Virus record (IMG/VR): IMGVR_UViG_3300007540_000013
Coordinates: 35,006-99,005 of that record
Length of the DNA: 64,000 nucleotides
Source of the DNA: a virus
Reading direction: 5' to 3' (one strand)
Both the position numbers and the translations under genes were made by a program. The stretch's first letter is position 1. Each line of letters opens with the position of its first letter. Of the stretch, positions 1 through 6,117 are shown in pieces. The notes beneath the pieces are model-generated. The model worked only from the letters and a program-made list of their open reading frames with translations. It was not told where the DNA came from and did not search any database.

Positions 1-13
1 CGTATTGATTTAG

Positions 14-26
14 TTCTTATATTTAC
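14..26 (+). promoter_or_regulatory. Host-type promoter, -7 element
   Basis: TTCTTATATTTAC, identical to the -7 region of the next promoter. The matching TTG would fall just before the window start. It lies 22 bases upstream of the first gene. Confidence 0.75.
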
Positions 27-48
27 ATTGTAATAAAAAATAAAGGTT

Positions 49-330
49 ATGTTAGTAGATCACACATCATTCAGTCGTAAAGACGCACAAGCAGTACAAA
101 TGTTATTAAGCGTATACGCAGAACACTTCGCTGGAGAGTATTTTCATATTGCAAAGAACGAACGTTCCGGAAATGTATATATGAGTTTCGATCATACAGC
201 GGTATGTCCATTTGTAACTTCGGATGGGGAGCTGTTTTTTGAAGTGTTCAATTTCGAAACAAATGAAACGTTTGAAACAGATTCGATTAAAGAAGCAGAA
301 TATGCTAATGAAAATATTTTTACAGCATAA
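49..330 (+). CDS. Small early protein of unknown function
   Basis: Encodes 93 residues that I do not recognise. There is no signal peptide or membrane segment; the sequence is mixed, with an acidic C-terminal half rich in Phe and Glu. The ATG follows the A-rich leader ending AAAGGTT that is shared by most genes in the first 3.7 kb, which fixes the start. It is the first gene of a series of single-gene transcription units, each with its own promoter, so it is probably an early accessory protein. No function is proposed. Confidence 0.75.
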   Translation: MLVDHTSFSRKDAQAVQMLLSVYAEHFAGEYFHIAKNERSGNVYMSFDHTAVCPFVTSDGELFFEVFNFETNETFETDSIKEAEYANENIFTA

Positions 331-331
331 G

Positions 332-363
332 TTGGTTACTAAGTATTTAGTTCTTATATTTAC
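332..363 (+). promoter_or_regulatory. Host-type promoter (TTG-N20-TATATTTA)
   Basis: TTG at 332-334, then exactly 20 bases, then TATATTTAC at 355-363 inside TTCTTATATTTAC. This matches the Bacteroidota -33/-7 promoter (TTG ... TAnnTTTG). It serves the gene at 386. Confidence 0.8.
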
Positions 364-385
364 ATTGTAATAAAAAATAAAGGTT

Positions 386-589
386 ATGTTAGTTAGATGT
401 GTTAAGGGTTTTAAGTTAGATGGCGGTTCATTAGGTATTCTCAGAGGAGAGGTATTTAAGCAAATGGATTTTGGAGATGATATTGATGGTTGTGATTTTG
501 AAGCAACAGATTTATCTCGCTTTCCTGGATCAGTTATTTTCTTTCCGGAAGATGTATTGGTAGAATATTTTGAAATAGTCAGCGAATAA
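386..589 (+). CDS. Small early protein of unknown function
   Basis: Encodes 67 residues with no recognised family. It begins with a short basic segment (MLVRCVKGFK) and becomes strongly acidic toward the C-terminus. The pattern of short alternating hydrophobic stretches suggests a small beta-rich fold, which is only an inference. Start choice is supported by the conserved leader ending AAAGGTT directly before ATG and by its own host-type promoter. Its stop lies next to the -33 element of the following promoter. Confidence 0.7.
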   Translation: MLVRCVKGFKLDGGSLGILRGEVFKQMDFGDDIDGCDFEATDLSRFPGSVIFFPEDVLVEYFEIVSE

Positions 590-590
590 G

Positions 591-622
591 TTGGCTATTC
601 AAGATTTTATTCTTATATTTAC
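591..622 (+). promoter_or_regulatory. Host-type promoter (TTG-N20-TATATTTA)
   Basis: TTG at 591-593 and TATATTTAC at 614-622 with 20 bases between. It drives the small gene at 646. Confidence 0.8.
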
Positions 623-645
623 ATTGTAATAAAAAGATAAGGGTT

Positions 646-810
646 ATGAATAATTTGTACAGCTTAGATTGTGTTTTCTACAGAGAGAGTTTTGGATCGA
701 TTAATGAATTGATCGATGATGTTGTGTCTTCCGGAATGGATCCTAATTATGAAATTACCAAGAATGGTGTAAAGACAGGTGAATGTATTATTGATTTAAT
801 TCAATTTTAA
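646..810 (+). CDS. Small early protein of unknown function (54 aa)
   Basis: A short reading frame starting MNNLYSLDCVFYRESFG and ending DLIQF. It has the same promoter, spacing and leader (GGGTTATG variant) as its neighbours, which is the main reason for calling it a gene. It is acidic with no membrane segment, and I recognise no family. Confidence 0.65.
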   Translation: MNNLYSLDCVFYRESFGSINELIDDVVSSGMDPNYEITKNGVKTGECIIDLIQF

Positions 811-811
811 G

Positions 812-843
812 TTGGATCGTATTGATCTAGTTCGTATATTTAC
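812..843 (+). promoter_or_regulatory. Host-type promoter (TTG-N20-TATATTTA)
   Basis: TTG at 812-814, 20-base spacer, TATATTTAC from 835. TTCGTATATTTAC is the other common form of the -7 region in this genome. Confidence 0.8.
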
Positions 844-865
844 ATTGTAATAAAAAATAAAGGTT

Positions 866-1207
866 ATGGTAAAGGTTTTGAAAGCTGAAGAAGCGAGAAT
901 TAACGGAACGTATTTGGTGGGATATCTAGAAGATGTCAATTTCATGGACCTGGTAACGGGTTTAGGTGAACCTACTTTTGATGATCCTTCCGGAGATGAT
1001 AAGGTTCAAGTTGAATGGGTTTGTAAATTCAATGGTAAAATATTTACGATTTACGATTGGAAAACTTATGATCGTGAATTTACTGAGCATAGTTTGACGA
1101 AATTCAATGTCGGAGGTAAGGATGTTTCCGGTTTGGAAGTTCAGGAATTTATCGAATTTGTCAAAGGGCAGATTGAGTACGCATACGATAATTTTGATTT
1201 AGCATGA
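866..1207 (+). CDS. Conserved-looking early protein of unknown function
   Basis: Encodes 113 residues. A central stretch (about residues 38-80) reads as an antiparallel beta region with a DDKVQVEW segment followed by aromatic and charged residues (FTIYDWKTYDREF). This has the look of small proteins found in many large phages, but I cannot name the family. It has its own host-type promoter and leader. Its stop overlaps the start of the 50-residue gene at 1204 (ATGA), so the two are probably translated together. Confidence 0.7.
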   Translation: MVKVLKAEEARINGTYLVGYLEDVNFMDLVTGLGEPTFDDPSGDDKVQVEWVCKFNGKIFTIYDWKTYDREFTEHSLTKFNVGGKDVSGLEVQEFIEFVKGQIEYAYDNFDLA

Positions 1208-1356
1208 TATATAAAGTAAAATTACTAGGCAAAGTTCTAGCTCAGTTCAAGGATGACTTTGAACGGGCTAGGGATTATGCCGATAGGTTTCCGGCAAAGG
1301 ATAATGTCGAGGTCTATGAGAATCAGAATTTAGTTTTCATAAAGTTTAACAAATAG
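1204..1356 (+). CDS. Small early protein of unknown function (50 aa)
   Basis: Starts MIYKVKLLGKVLAQF and ends VFIKFNK. The ATG overlaps the TGA of the upstream gene, indicating translational coupling. It is basic at both ends, with a central region rich in Asp and Arg. It has no promoter of its own and belongs to the transcription unit from 812. Function unknown. Confidence 0.6.
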   Translation: MIYKVKLLGKVLAQFKDDFERARDYADRFPAKDNVEVYENQNLVFIKFNK

Positions 1357-1388
1357 TTGCTTAACCGAATATTAGTTCGTATATTTAC
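1357..1388 (+). promoter_or_regulatory. Host-type promoter (TTG-N20-TATATTTA)
   Basis: TTG at 1357-1359 starts right after the upstream stop codon. TATATTTAC begins at 1380 after 20 bases. It drives the 274-residue gene at 1416. Confidence 0.8.
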
Positions 1389-1415
1389 GAAGTAATAAAC
1401 AAACAAATAAAGGTT

Positions 1416-2240
1416 ATGAAAAAAGAAATGGAATTAGAATTGCAGCTTCAAGAAGCTCAGACCGCTTACGGAATGTTATTCGATCAGAAAGTAAGTGCTC
1501 GTACGACTGTTATCGCTAATGCATTTAGTGAATTTATTGCTCCGGAAAATACTCGTTTGAGTGCTCGTGAGAAGAGTGTTGAATTTGATCTTATGGAAGA
1601 TCGCTACGCTAATACTTTGGCTCGTCTAGAGATTAGAGATGCTTACGATGATGATTACCGCAAGACGGGGTACGAAGGTGCTTACCGATTCAATAGCGGA
1701 GGTGATAAGGAGATCAAGTTCCTTCCGGCAATGGCTGAGTTCATCAAGATTGCTTCTGATAAGGTTGATAAGATATGTAAATTGTTTGTTGATATCGATC
1801 AGTCTTTTGGTCCTAAGATGCTAGAAGCTAGAAAGGTACGTGATGGTATTCAGAGTGAATTGAATGAGATCGATTACGCTCGTCAGCAAGCTAAGAAGGA
1901 TGCTATCTTAGATCTTATGAAGTCGGAAGAAGGATTTGTACCTCTATCTGCTAAACCTAATAAGGAGTACGGATGGAATCAGACTACGAGTCTTCAGATG
2001 AAGTTCAACTGGGAAGTTAGAAGCCCAGCTCTTATCAAAGTTATAGGTCAGTCTGCTTCCGGAAAGAGTGTTAAGGTTCTAGTTAGTATCAATCGTTACG
2101 ATAATAGTATGTTTACTTACGAGCCAGAGACTATTCGAATGGAGAATCTTCAGAGCTTTATCAACCGAGAGGTTAACTTCAGAGATCGAGTTGAATCAGA
2201 GTTAGAGGGATTCGAGATCGTACAAGGGTTGTTACTCTAA
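1416..2240 (+). CDS. Coiled-coil early protein of unknown function
   Basis: Encodes 274 residues. The N-terminal two thirds are strongly helical and charged, with heptad-like stretches at about residues 1-20 and 125-170, suggesting a coiled coil or helical bundle. The last third (about 195-274) looks like a mixed alpha/beta domain. It has no membrane segment and no catalytic motif that I can recognise. It is the largest protein of the early cluster, has its own host-type promoter, and is followed by a run of three hairpins, so it forms a closed transcription unit. Confidence 0.7.
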   Translation: MKKEMELELQLQEAQTAYGMLFDQKVSARTTVIANAFSEFIAPENTRLSAREKSVEFDLMEDRYANTLARLEIRDAYDDDYRKTGYEGAYRFNSGGDKEIKFLPAMAEFIKIASDKVDKICKLFVDIDQSFGPKMLEARKVRDGIQSELNEIDYARQQAKKDAILDLMKSEEGFVPLSAKPNKEYGWNQTTSLQMKFNWEVRSPALIKVIGQSASGKSVKVLVSINRYDNSMFTYEPETIRMENLQSFINREVNFRDRVESELEGFEIVQGLLL

Positions 2241-2265
2241 GAGATAGAATATAGAAATGCCTTAG

Positions 2266-2285
2266 GCCGCCTTAGTGCGGCTTTT
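2266..2285 (+). terminator. Rho-independent terminator
   Basis: GCCGC, loop CTTAGT, GCGGC, then TTTT; 26 bases after the stop of the gene at 1416. Confidence 0.75.
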
Positions 2286-2288
2286 GGT

Positions 2289-2346
2289 GGTGCCGGAGGT
2301 CGCAGTCGACCTGATTCTTGGTCCTCCCTCTGGCGCCTTTATTTTT
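2289..2346 (+). terminator. Branched hairpin, second terminator or structured RNA
   Basis: GGTGCC (2289-2294) pairs with GGCGCC (2332-2337). GGAGG (2295-2299) pairs with CCTCC (2323-2327), competing with an inner hairpin GGTCG-CAGT-CGACC (2298-2311). The structure is followed by TTTATTTTTA. It is unusually elaborate for a simple terminator. Confidence 0.5.
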
Positions 2347-2361
2347 ATTACCGAAGGAAGA

Positions 2362-2383
2362 GCTGGCTTATGCCGGCTTTTCT
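2362..2383 (+). terminator. Rho-independent terminator
   Basis: GCTGGC, loop TTAT, GCCGGC, then TTTTCT. It is the third hairpin in 120 bases, just before the promoter at 2394. Confidence 0.6.
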
Positions 2384-2393
2384 GGGTTAAGAG

Positions 2394-2425
2394 TTGCTAG
2401 TCTGAATTATATTTCGTATATTTAC
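2394..2425 (+). promoter_or_regulatory. Host-type promoter (TTG-N20-TATATTTA)
   Basis: TTG at 2394-2396, 20 bases, TATATTTAC from 2417. It serves the two small genes at 2448 and 2598. Confidence 0.8.
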
Positions 2426-2447
2426 GTAGTAATAAAAAGAAAGAGAT

Positions 2448-2585
2448 ATGTTTAAGTTAACGCAGTACAGAAGATTAGAGATGGATAGTTTGTTTAAAGG
2501 CTATGCAAATGGATTTATCACTGATGATGAATTAGATTTCATGCTCGATATTACACTTGGTGAGGTAAGTAATGTTCAATTTTAA
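2448..2585 (+). CDS. Small early protein of unknown function (45 aa)
   Basis: Starts MFKLTQYRRLEMDSLFKGY and ends VSNVQF. It is helical in character with an acidic centre. Supported by a perfect promoter and a leader with ATG in the expected place (AGAGATATG). No family recognised. The next small gene follows 12 bases later in the same unit. Confidence 0.6.
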   Translation: MFKLTQYRRLEMDSLFKGYANGFITDDELDFMLDITLGEVSNVQF

Positions 2586-2597
2586 GGAATAAGAGTT

Positions 2598-2759
2598 ATG
2601 AAGTTAGTTAGAGAATTTACTTGTACACTTACTGGGGATGAATGTGTAGTTGTCCTGAATGCTTTTAATCAGGAGGTCTGTCTTCTTAAGTCAGAGTACT
2701 TAGAGATAAAGTCTAATGTTGCTCATGATAAGCGAGAGCTTGAAATGGAAATAGGTTAA
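2598..2759 (+). CDS. Small early protein of unknown function (53 aa)
   Basis: Starts MKLVREFTCTLTGDECVVVL and ends ELEMEIG. The first half looks beta-stranded and has three cysteines, the second half helical. The leader AAGAGTTATG resembles its neighbours' but there is no separate promoter, so it is probably co-transcribed with the gene at 2448. Confidence 0.6.
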   Translation: MKLVREFTCTLTGDECVVVLNAFNQEVCLLKSEYLEIKSNVAHDKRELEMEIG

Positions 2760-2777
2760 AATCTTTTTCCGGAATAG

Positions 2778-2809
2778 TTGCCTCCCTGAGGCATAGTTCG
2801 TATATTTAC
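2778..2809 (+). promoter_or_regulatory. Host-type promoter (TTG-N20-TATATTTA)
   Basis: TTG at 2778-2780 and TATATTTAC at 2801. The spacer contains a small palindrome, GCCTCCCTGAGGC. Confidence 0.8.
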
Positions 2810-2831
2810 AGAGTAATAAAAAGAAAAGGTT

Positions 2832-3062
2832 ATGACTTACGAGCAAATTGAAAAGATGAGCAAAGACGATCTAGTCTATGCATTCAAAAGACTAACTGAG
2901 ATCGCAGAAGATGCTTCTAGCCAGTTCAAAGAGATGGAAGCTAAGTACGATACCATAGACGAGGACTACTGCGCTCATAGCCACATCGGTTACTGTGAAG
3001 CAAGCTTTAGCATCCTGCTAGGACGTCTAGAGAGTGTTGTGGATGTGCTAACAAAGAAGTAA
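2832..3062 (+). CDS. Small helical early protein of unknown function
   Basis: Encodes 76 residues, almost entirely predicted helix, with a charged N-terminal half and a region containing two Cys and two His residues (DYCAHSHIGYCEAS, about residues 46-59) that could bind a metal. That is speculation from residue spacing only. It has its own host-type promoter and the AAAGGTTATG leader. No family recognised. Confidence 0.7.
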   Translation: MTYEQIEKMSKDDLVYAFKRLTEIAEDASSQFKEMEAKYDTIDEDYCAHSHIGYCEASFSILLGRLESVVDVLTKK

Positions 3063-3090
3063 CATTCCGGAAAAAAAGTTAGGGAGGTAG

Positions 3091-3122
3091 TTGCCTCCCC
3101 GGCTTTACTTTCGTATATTTAC
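3091..3122 (+). promoter_or_regulatory. Host-type promoter (TTG-N20-TATATTTA)
   Basis: TTG at 3091-3093 and TATATTTAC at 3114. The TTG sits inside an inverted repeat (GGGAGG at 3082-3087, CCTCCC at 3094-3099). Confidence 0.8.
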
Positions 3123-3144
3123 TATGTAATAAAAAATAAAGGTT

Positions 3145-3660
3145 ATGTCAAAGGTTTTAGATTATGTTTACGCTTCAGAAGTAATTAACAACTACAAAGA
3201 GTCTATCAAAGCTCGCAATGAGAAGAACGATTGCTTTGTAAGAGCGGTAGCTAGTGCTTCTGGAAGTTCATACGATGCTGCTCACAGCTATGTTAAGGAT
3301 ACTTTCGGCCGTCAAGAGCGCCAAGGTACAATGTTCGTTGACTCTACTATGCTACAGATAGAAGGTAAGCTCCAAGAGTTCGGTCAAGTAAAGGTTAAGT
3401 TCGAGAAGCTAGAGAAGAAGCTAGTAAGAAATACTTATAAGCTTCATGGTGAACTGATCGATAGAAAGAAGACAGTTAAGTCTTTTATCAAAACGAACCC
3501 TAAAGGTACTTTCATCGTACTAGTAGCTGGTCATGCTTTCACAATCAAAGATGGAGTGCTGGTAGATAATCAAGGTGAGGAGTTCAGACCTACTAGAAAG
3601 GTTCAGAGTGCCTATAAGGTCATAGAGGAGACAATAGATCCTCAGCTTAAACTCTTCTAA
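3145..3660 (+). CDS. Papain-fold cysteine-peptidase-like early protein
   Basis: Encodes 171 residues. Two blocks resemble the active site of papain-fold cysteine peptidases: NDC at 28-30 at the start of a helix (FVRAVASASG), and GHA at 129-131 followed by a strand, a DG turn and VDN at 140-142. Cys30, His130 and Asp141 or Asn142 would form the triad. The middle section is helical and basic. The order Cys, His, Asp/Asn and the spacing fit the fold, but I cannot place it in a named subfamily and peptidase activity is inferred. It is the last gene of the left cluster, with its own promoter and a strong terminator. Confidence 0.65.
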   Translation: MSKVLDYVYASEVINNYKESIKARNEKNDCFVRAVASASGSSYDAAHSYVKDTFGRQERQGTMFVDSTMLQIEGKLQEFGQVKVKFEKLEKKLVRNTYKLHGELIDRKKTVKSFIKTNPKGTFIVLVAGHAFTIKDGVLVDNQGEEFRPTRKVQSAYKVIEETIDPQLKLF

Positions 3661-3678
3661 GATAGAGATATAGAGATA

Positions 3679-3698
3679 GGGCCTTAGGGCCCTTTTCT
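3679..3698 (+). terminator. Rho-independent terminator
   Basis: GGGCC, loop TTAG, GGCCC, then TTTTCT. It closes the left gene cluster. Very similar hairpins end the capsid gene and the fibre-associated gene at 57,765. Confidence 0.85.
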
Positions 3699-3918
3699 TA
3701 TGTATATAGATTGATGGTCTCTGGAGTGCATCTAGATAGCAAGGTGACGTCAAGGTGATAGCACTGTGACAGAAAACTGCCAGTAAATTTCACTAGACGG
3801 TTTTCTCAACGGTTATCTGAGCCATACTAGGTTGCATATTTCTGATGAGATTTTGAATATAGGGGATATATATTGATATATTTAAAGAGAAATTGGTACC
3901 TACTAACTCTTTAGTTAA
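3699..3918. other. Non-coding gap between convergent genes
   Basis: No gene seen. It holds short direct repeats (CAAGGTGA at about 3739 and 3750, a further GTGA at 3766) and a very AT-rich end (3858-3890). It lies between the end of the plus-strand cluster and the end of the minus-strand gene. Confidence 0.4.
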
Positions 3919-4296
3919 TTAATAGTTGATCTTTTCTTTATATCCTGTTTCTACTCTGTTAATCTCTCGACTAAGAGCTTGAGTCTCTAACAGAAGTAAT
4001 CTCTGCTCATCCATAAACTTATTATCCAGTTTATCAATCCTACTATCGATGGTACGGTGTATACCTTCGTAGTGTTTAAGAAAGTCTTCATCGAGTTTGT
4101 TAGTCTCTCTAATGATTCTACTTTCTAAATTGCTTGTCTTATTCAGAACATCCATATAGATATTCTCTTGTTCTCTTTGGAGGTTATCAAGATCCTTTCT
4201 TAGAATTTTGATTGCCATATAATTCACAGACGTACCCGCAACCATCAATAGAATGATGACAGCACATACACCTAAAATAAATGATGTAATTTCCAT
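3919..4296 (-). CDS. Membrane-anchored coiled-coil protein
   Basis: The only gene I accept on the minus strand. It encodes 125 residues: one hydrophobic transmembrane helix at about residues 5-30, then a long charged helical region (about 35-120) with coiled-coil periodicity and no catalytic motif. This layout would place the coiled coil on one face of the host inner membrane. It has its own minus-strand promoter of the same type as the left cluster. Function unknown; holin or anti-host roles would be guesses. Confidence 0.65.
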   Translation of the reverse strand: MEITSFILGVCAVIILLMVAGTSVNYMAIKILRKDLDNLQREQENIYMDVLNKTSNLESRIIRETNKLDEDFLKHYEGIHRTIDSRIDKLDNKFMDEQRLLLLETQALSREINRVETGYKEKINY

Positions 4297-4349
4297 AGTT
4301 TTAATTTTTTAATGTCAAAGAACGTTCGGTACCAAATCCCGTTATTAGT

Positions 4350-4380
4350 TTAATATACGAACTTTTTGAGTAAGAAACAA
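4350..4380 (-). promoter_or_regulatory. Host-type promoter on the minus strand
   Basis: Read on the minus strand: TTG (4380-4378), exactly 20 bases, TATATTAA (4357-4350) inside TTCGTATATTAA, then TAATAA. It drives the minus-strand gene ending at 3919. Confidence 0.75.
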
Positions 4381-4438
4381 GAAAACCTAAGAAAAAAATT
4401 TTGATAGATTTTTCTATATAGGAAAGTATATAGGTATA

Positions 4439-4446
4439 TATTTATA
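4439..4446 (+). promoter_or_regulatory. TATTTATA motif (putative late promoter)
   Basis: First of two copies upstream of the gene at 4480, within an AT-rich run. Confidence 0.45.
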
Positions 4447-4468
4447 TATAGATAATAGAGTTATTCTC

Positions 4469-4476
4469 TATTTATA
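4469..4476 (+). promoter_or_regulatory. TATTTATA motif (putative late promoter)
   Basis: Second copy (CTATTTATAG), only 3 bases before the ATG at 4480. If it is a -10-type element, the start site would be at or inside the gene, so the upstream copy may be the active one. Confidence 0.4.
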
Positions 4477-4479
4477 GTT

Positions 4480-4920
4480 ATGAAGCCATTAGATCCTTCC
4501 TTCTTTGATATGTTTGATTACTCCGATGGAGAGGATCTTGAGAGAGCAGGCATGATTGATTCTCTAAGCGATTACTTAGAGCATCCTTATTTGCTATTCG
4601 GCTCAGTGATACGAGGTGTAGAGAATTTCTATATAGTAAGAGAGATGTATACCCGTACCTATAAGGAGGAATTTGAGAGAGTAGAGGAGAACGTTAAGAG
4701 TAAGTACTTTAATAGATTGTATACGTTCTTAGAAAGATTCGATGAGAGCGATGATGATTTCATAGCCGAAGCCAAGAGATTTGAAGTACCCGAATCATCC
4801 TACGCTCTTATATCTCTACGCTCTTACTTTGAAACTAAAGAGGAGTATGAGAAGTGTGCTAAGATCCAGTCTATATTCACAAAACTTTCTCTAGATGAGA
4901 GTTGCGTATATGATTTTTAA
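4480..4920 (+). CDS. Acidic protein of unknown function
   Basis: Encodes 146 residues, acidic and mostly helical, with many Phe and Tyr residues and no membrane segment. I recognise no family. It is preceded by two TATTTATA motifs rather than a host-type promoter, suggesting late expression. Its 3' end contains the TTG of the next host-type promoter, so the next unit's control region overlaps this coding sequence. Confidence 0.7.
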   Translation: MKPLDPSFFDMFDYSDGEDLERAGMIDSLSDYLEHPYLLFGSVIRGVENFYIVREMYTRTYKEEFERVEENVKSKYFNRLYTFLERFDESDDDFIAEAKRFEVPESSYALISLRSYFETKEEYEKCAKIQSIFTKLSLDESCVYDF

Positions 4921-4932
4921 TTCGTATATTTA
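4902..4932 (+). promoter_or_regulatory. Host-type promoter (TTG-N20-TATATTTA)
   Basis: TTG at 4902-4904 lies inside the upstream coding region. TATATTTA is at 4925-4932 after 20 bases. It drives the genes at 4953 and 5141. Confidence 0.75.
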
Positions 4933-4952
4933 AGTAATTAAATAAAACGGTT

Positions 4953-5144
4953 ATGATTAATGGAATCCTTACTTACATCTTCATTGGTGTTATTTGTAAT
5001 TTTGTATTTGACTTACTAGTCAATCAATTAGAGATAGAAGAGCAGCGCTTTACTATCACCGAGCGCATCGTTACTACGGCTTTATGGCCTATAGCGTTAG
5101 CAGTATTTATATATAATTTTCTTAAAGGATTATTTAAATCATGA
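4953..5144 (+). CDS. Small two-helix membrane protein
   Basis: Encodes 63 residues with two hydrophobic segments at about residues 3-24 and 40-60, separated by a charged acidic loop (LEIEEQRFTITER). It would sit in the inner membrane as a hairpin. Size and topology would suit a class II holin or a small membrane modifier, but no family is recognised and no endolysin is adjacent. Its last codons overlap the start of the next gene (ATGA at 5141). Confidence 0.6.
   Translation: MINGILTYIFIGVICNFVFDLLVNQLEIEEQRFTITERIVTTALWPIALAVFIYNFLKGLFKS
5104..5111 (+). promoter_or_regulatory. TATTTATA motif inside a gene
   Basis: Lies in the 3' part of the gene at 4953, 29 bases before the ATG at 5141. It could add late expression of that gene, or be a chance match. 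Confidence 0.3.
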
Positions 5145-5767
5145 TAAGAGATATAATTACCTTAGAGAAGGCTATTAAGTTAGAATCTGAGTCTCTCTTG
5201 ACTCTATACTACCCCAGTACCTCCTATGATAACCTCCCAGATGTTCTTTCTATAGAGAAATATACTGATAACTTCATCTCTTACGCTAAAGAGCACTCTA
5301 GAAAGCCAATAGACTCTCTCATACACCTTTTATCACCAGAGTACGAGGTAGAGGTTCAAATGCCATTCGATGAGAAGACCGGAACCTTTCATTGGGTACG
5401 GCTCTTTGGTAAGATACAGCAAGTATCCTCTATTGTATCCGAGGAGAAGCACCGTGGGTGGGTCTACCTCTTAACTAACCCTGCTCATCCCGAACTTATC
5501 AAGATCGGTAAAGCTGTTACGCCTTCATCCCGCATCAAAGGCATTAACGGGGCAGGTACCGTAGATGAATGGTCTTTAAGAGCAGCTATGCCTGTCTCGG
5601 AAGACTATACCGTTGAGAATCTCGTACATACACAATTGGCACAATATAGAAGAGACTCTAACCAAGGATCTTCAAGAGAATTTTTTGAAGTTCCGCTATC
5701 GTTAGCAATGAGCACTTTATTAGAAGTATCCGAACCATTTAAAGCAGGAGATCTTGTATTATATTAA
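5141..5767 (+). CDS. T5orf172 / MUG113-type GIY-YIG-like protein
   Basis: Encodes 208 residues. The C-terminal half (about 106-190) matches the T5orf172 domain, a divergent GIY-YIG nuclease relative: GWVYLL (106-111), KIGKA (121-125), Arg131, a helix with VHTQL around His163, and REFFEV (179-184). The N-terminal 100 residues are helical and not recognised. T5orf172 proteins are widespread in phages; DNA cleavage is presumed from the fold but not shown here. It is coupled by overlap to the small membrane protein upstream. Confidence 0.75.
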   Translation: MIRDIITLEKAIKLESESLLTLYYPSTSYDNLPDVLSIEKYTDNFISYAKEHSRKPIDSLIHLLSPEYEVEVQMPFDEKTGTFHWVRLFGKIQQVSSIVSEEKHRGWVYLLTNPAHPELIKIGKAVTPSSRIKGINGAGTVDEWSLRAAMPVSEDYTVENLVHTQLAQYRRDSNQGSSREFFEVPLSLAMSTLLEVSEPFKAGDLVLY

Positions 5768-5936
5768 AATTTGCGTGTCAACTTTTTTCGCGCTCGCGGC
5801 GCGTGGTAAAACTTTTTTATAAAACGCTTGCTTCCCCGAGATATTTTTATTAACTTAAAGGTATATAAGATATTATATAGTATAATATAAATTATATATT
5901 AATATTAATATAAAGAATAATACTTAGTAAAGAAAT
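5768..5936. other. Non-coding gap with a GC-rich hairpin
   Basis: CGCGC-TCGCG-GCGCG (5789-5803) is very GC-rich for this genome and lies between T runs (5783-5788 and 5812-5817), so it could terminate transcription. The rest (5840-5930) is almost pure A/T and includes a weak promoter-like pair (TTG 5828-5830, TAACTTAA at 5851). Confidence 0.4.
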
Positions 5937-6116
5937 ATGAGAAACAAAGAATTATTTCAACAAAAAGTTACTCGTCTTGAATCTATGATGAATAATATAG
6001 GTAGAGCAGTATCTTTAAATGAGCAACAACAAGCTTTCGATGGTATCGAAAGAGCTAAAGTTATGCTCAATGACCTACAAACTATGTTAAACCGAGAATC
6101 AACTACATTTGAGTAA
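5937..6116 (+). CDS. Small helical protein of unknown function (59 aa)
   Basis: Starts MRNKELFQQKVTRLESMMNN and ends NRESTTFE. It looks like a two-helix protein with coiled-coil character. The stop (6114-6116) is separated by one base from the next ATG (6118), indicating coupling with the HD-domain gene. No family recognised. Confidence 0.6.
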   Translation: MRNKELFQQKVTRLESMMNNIGRAVSLNEQQQAFDGIERAKVMLNDLQTMLNRESTTFE

Positions 6117-6117
6117 T

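Noticed and set aside
100-3080. Frequent TTCCGG words in the left cluster
   Set aside because: Many are Ser-Gly (TCC-GGA) codon pairs; two intergenic copies near 2768 and 3064 are too few to support a regulatory role.
6109-6117. TTG as the start of the HD-domain gene
   Set aside because: It overlaps the upstream gene and gives only three extra residues; the ATG at 6118, one base after that gene's stop, is the usual arrangement here.
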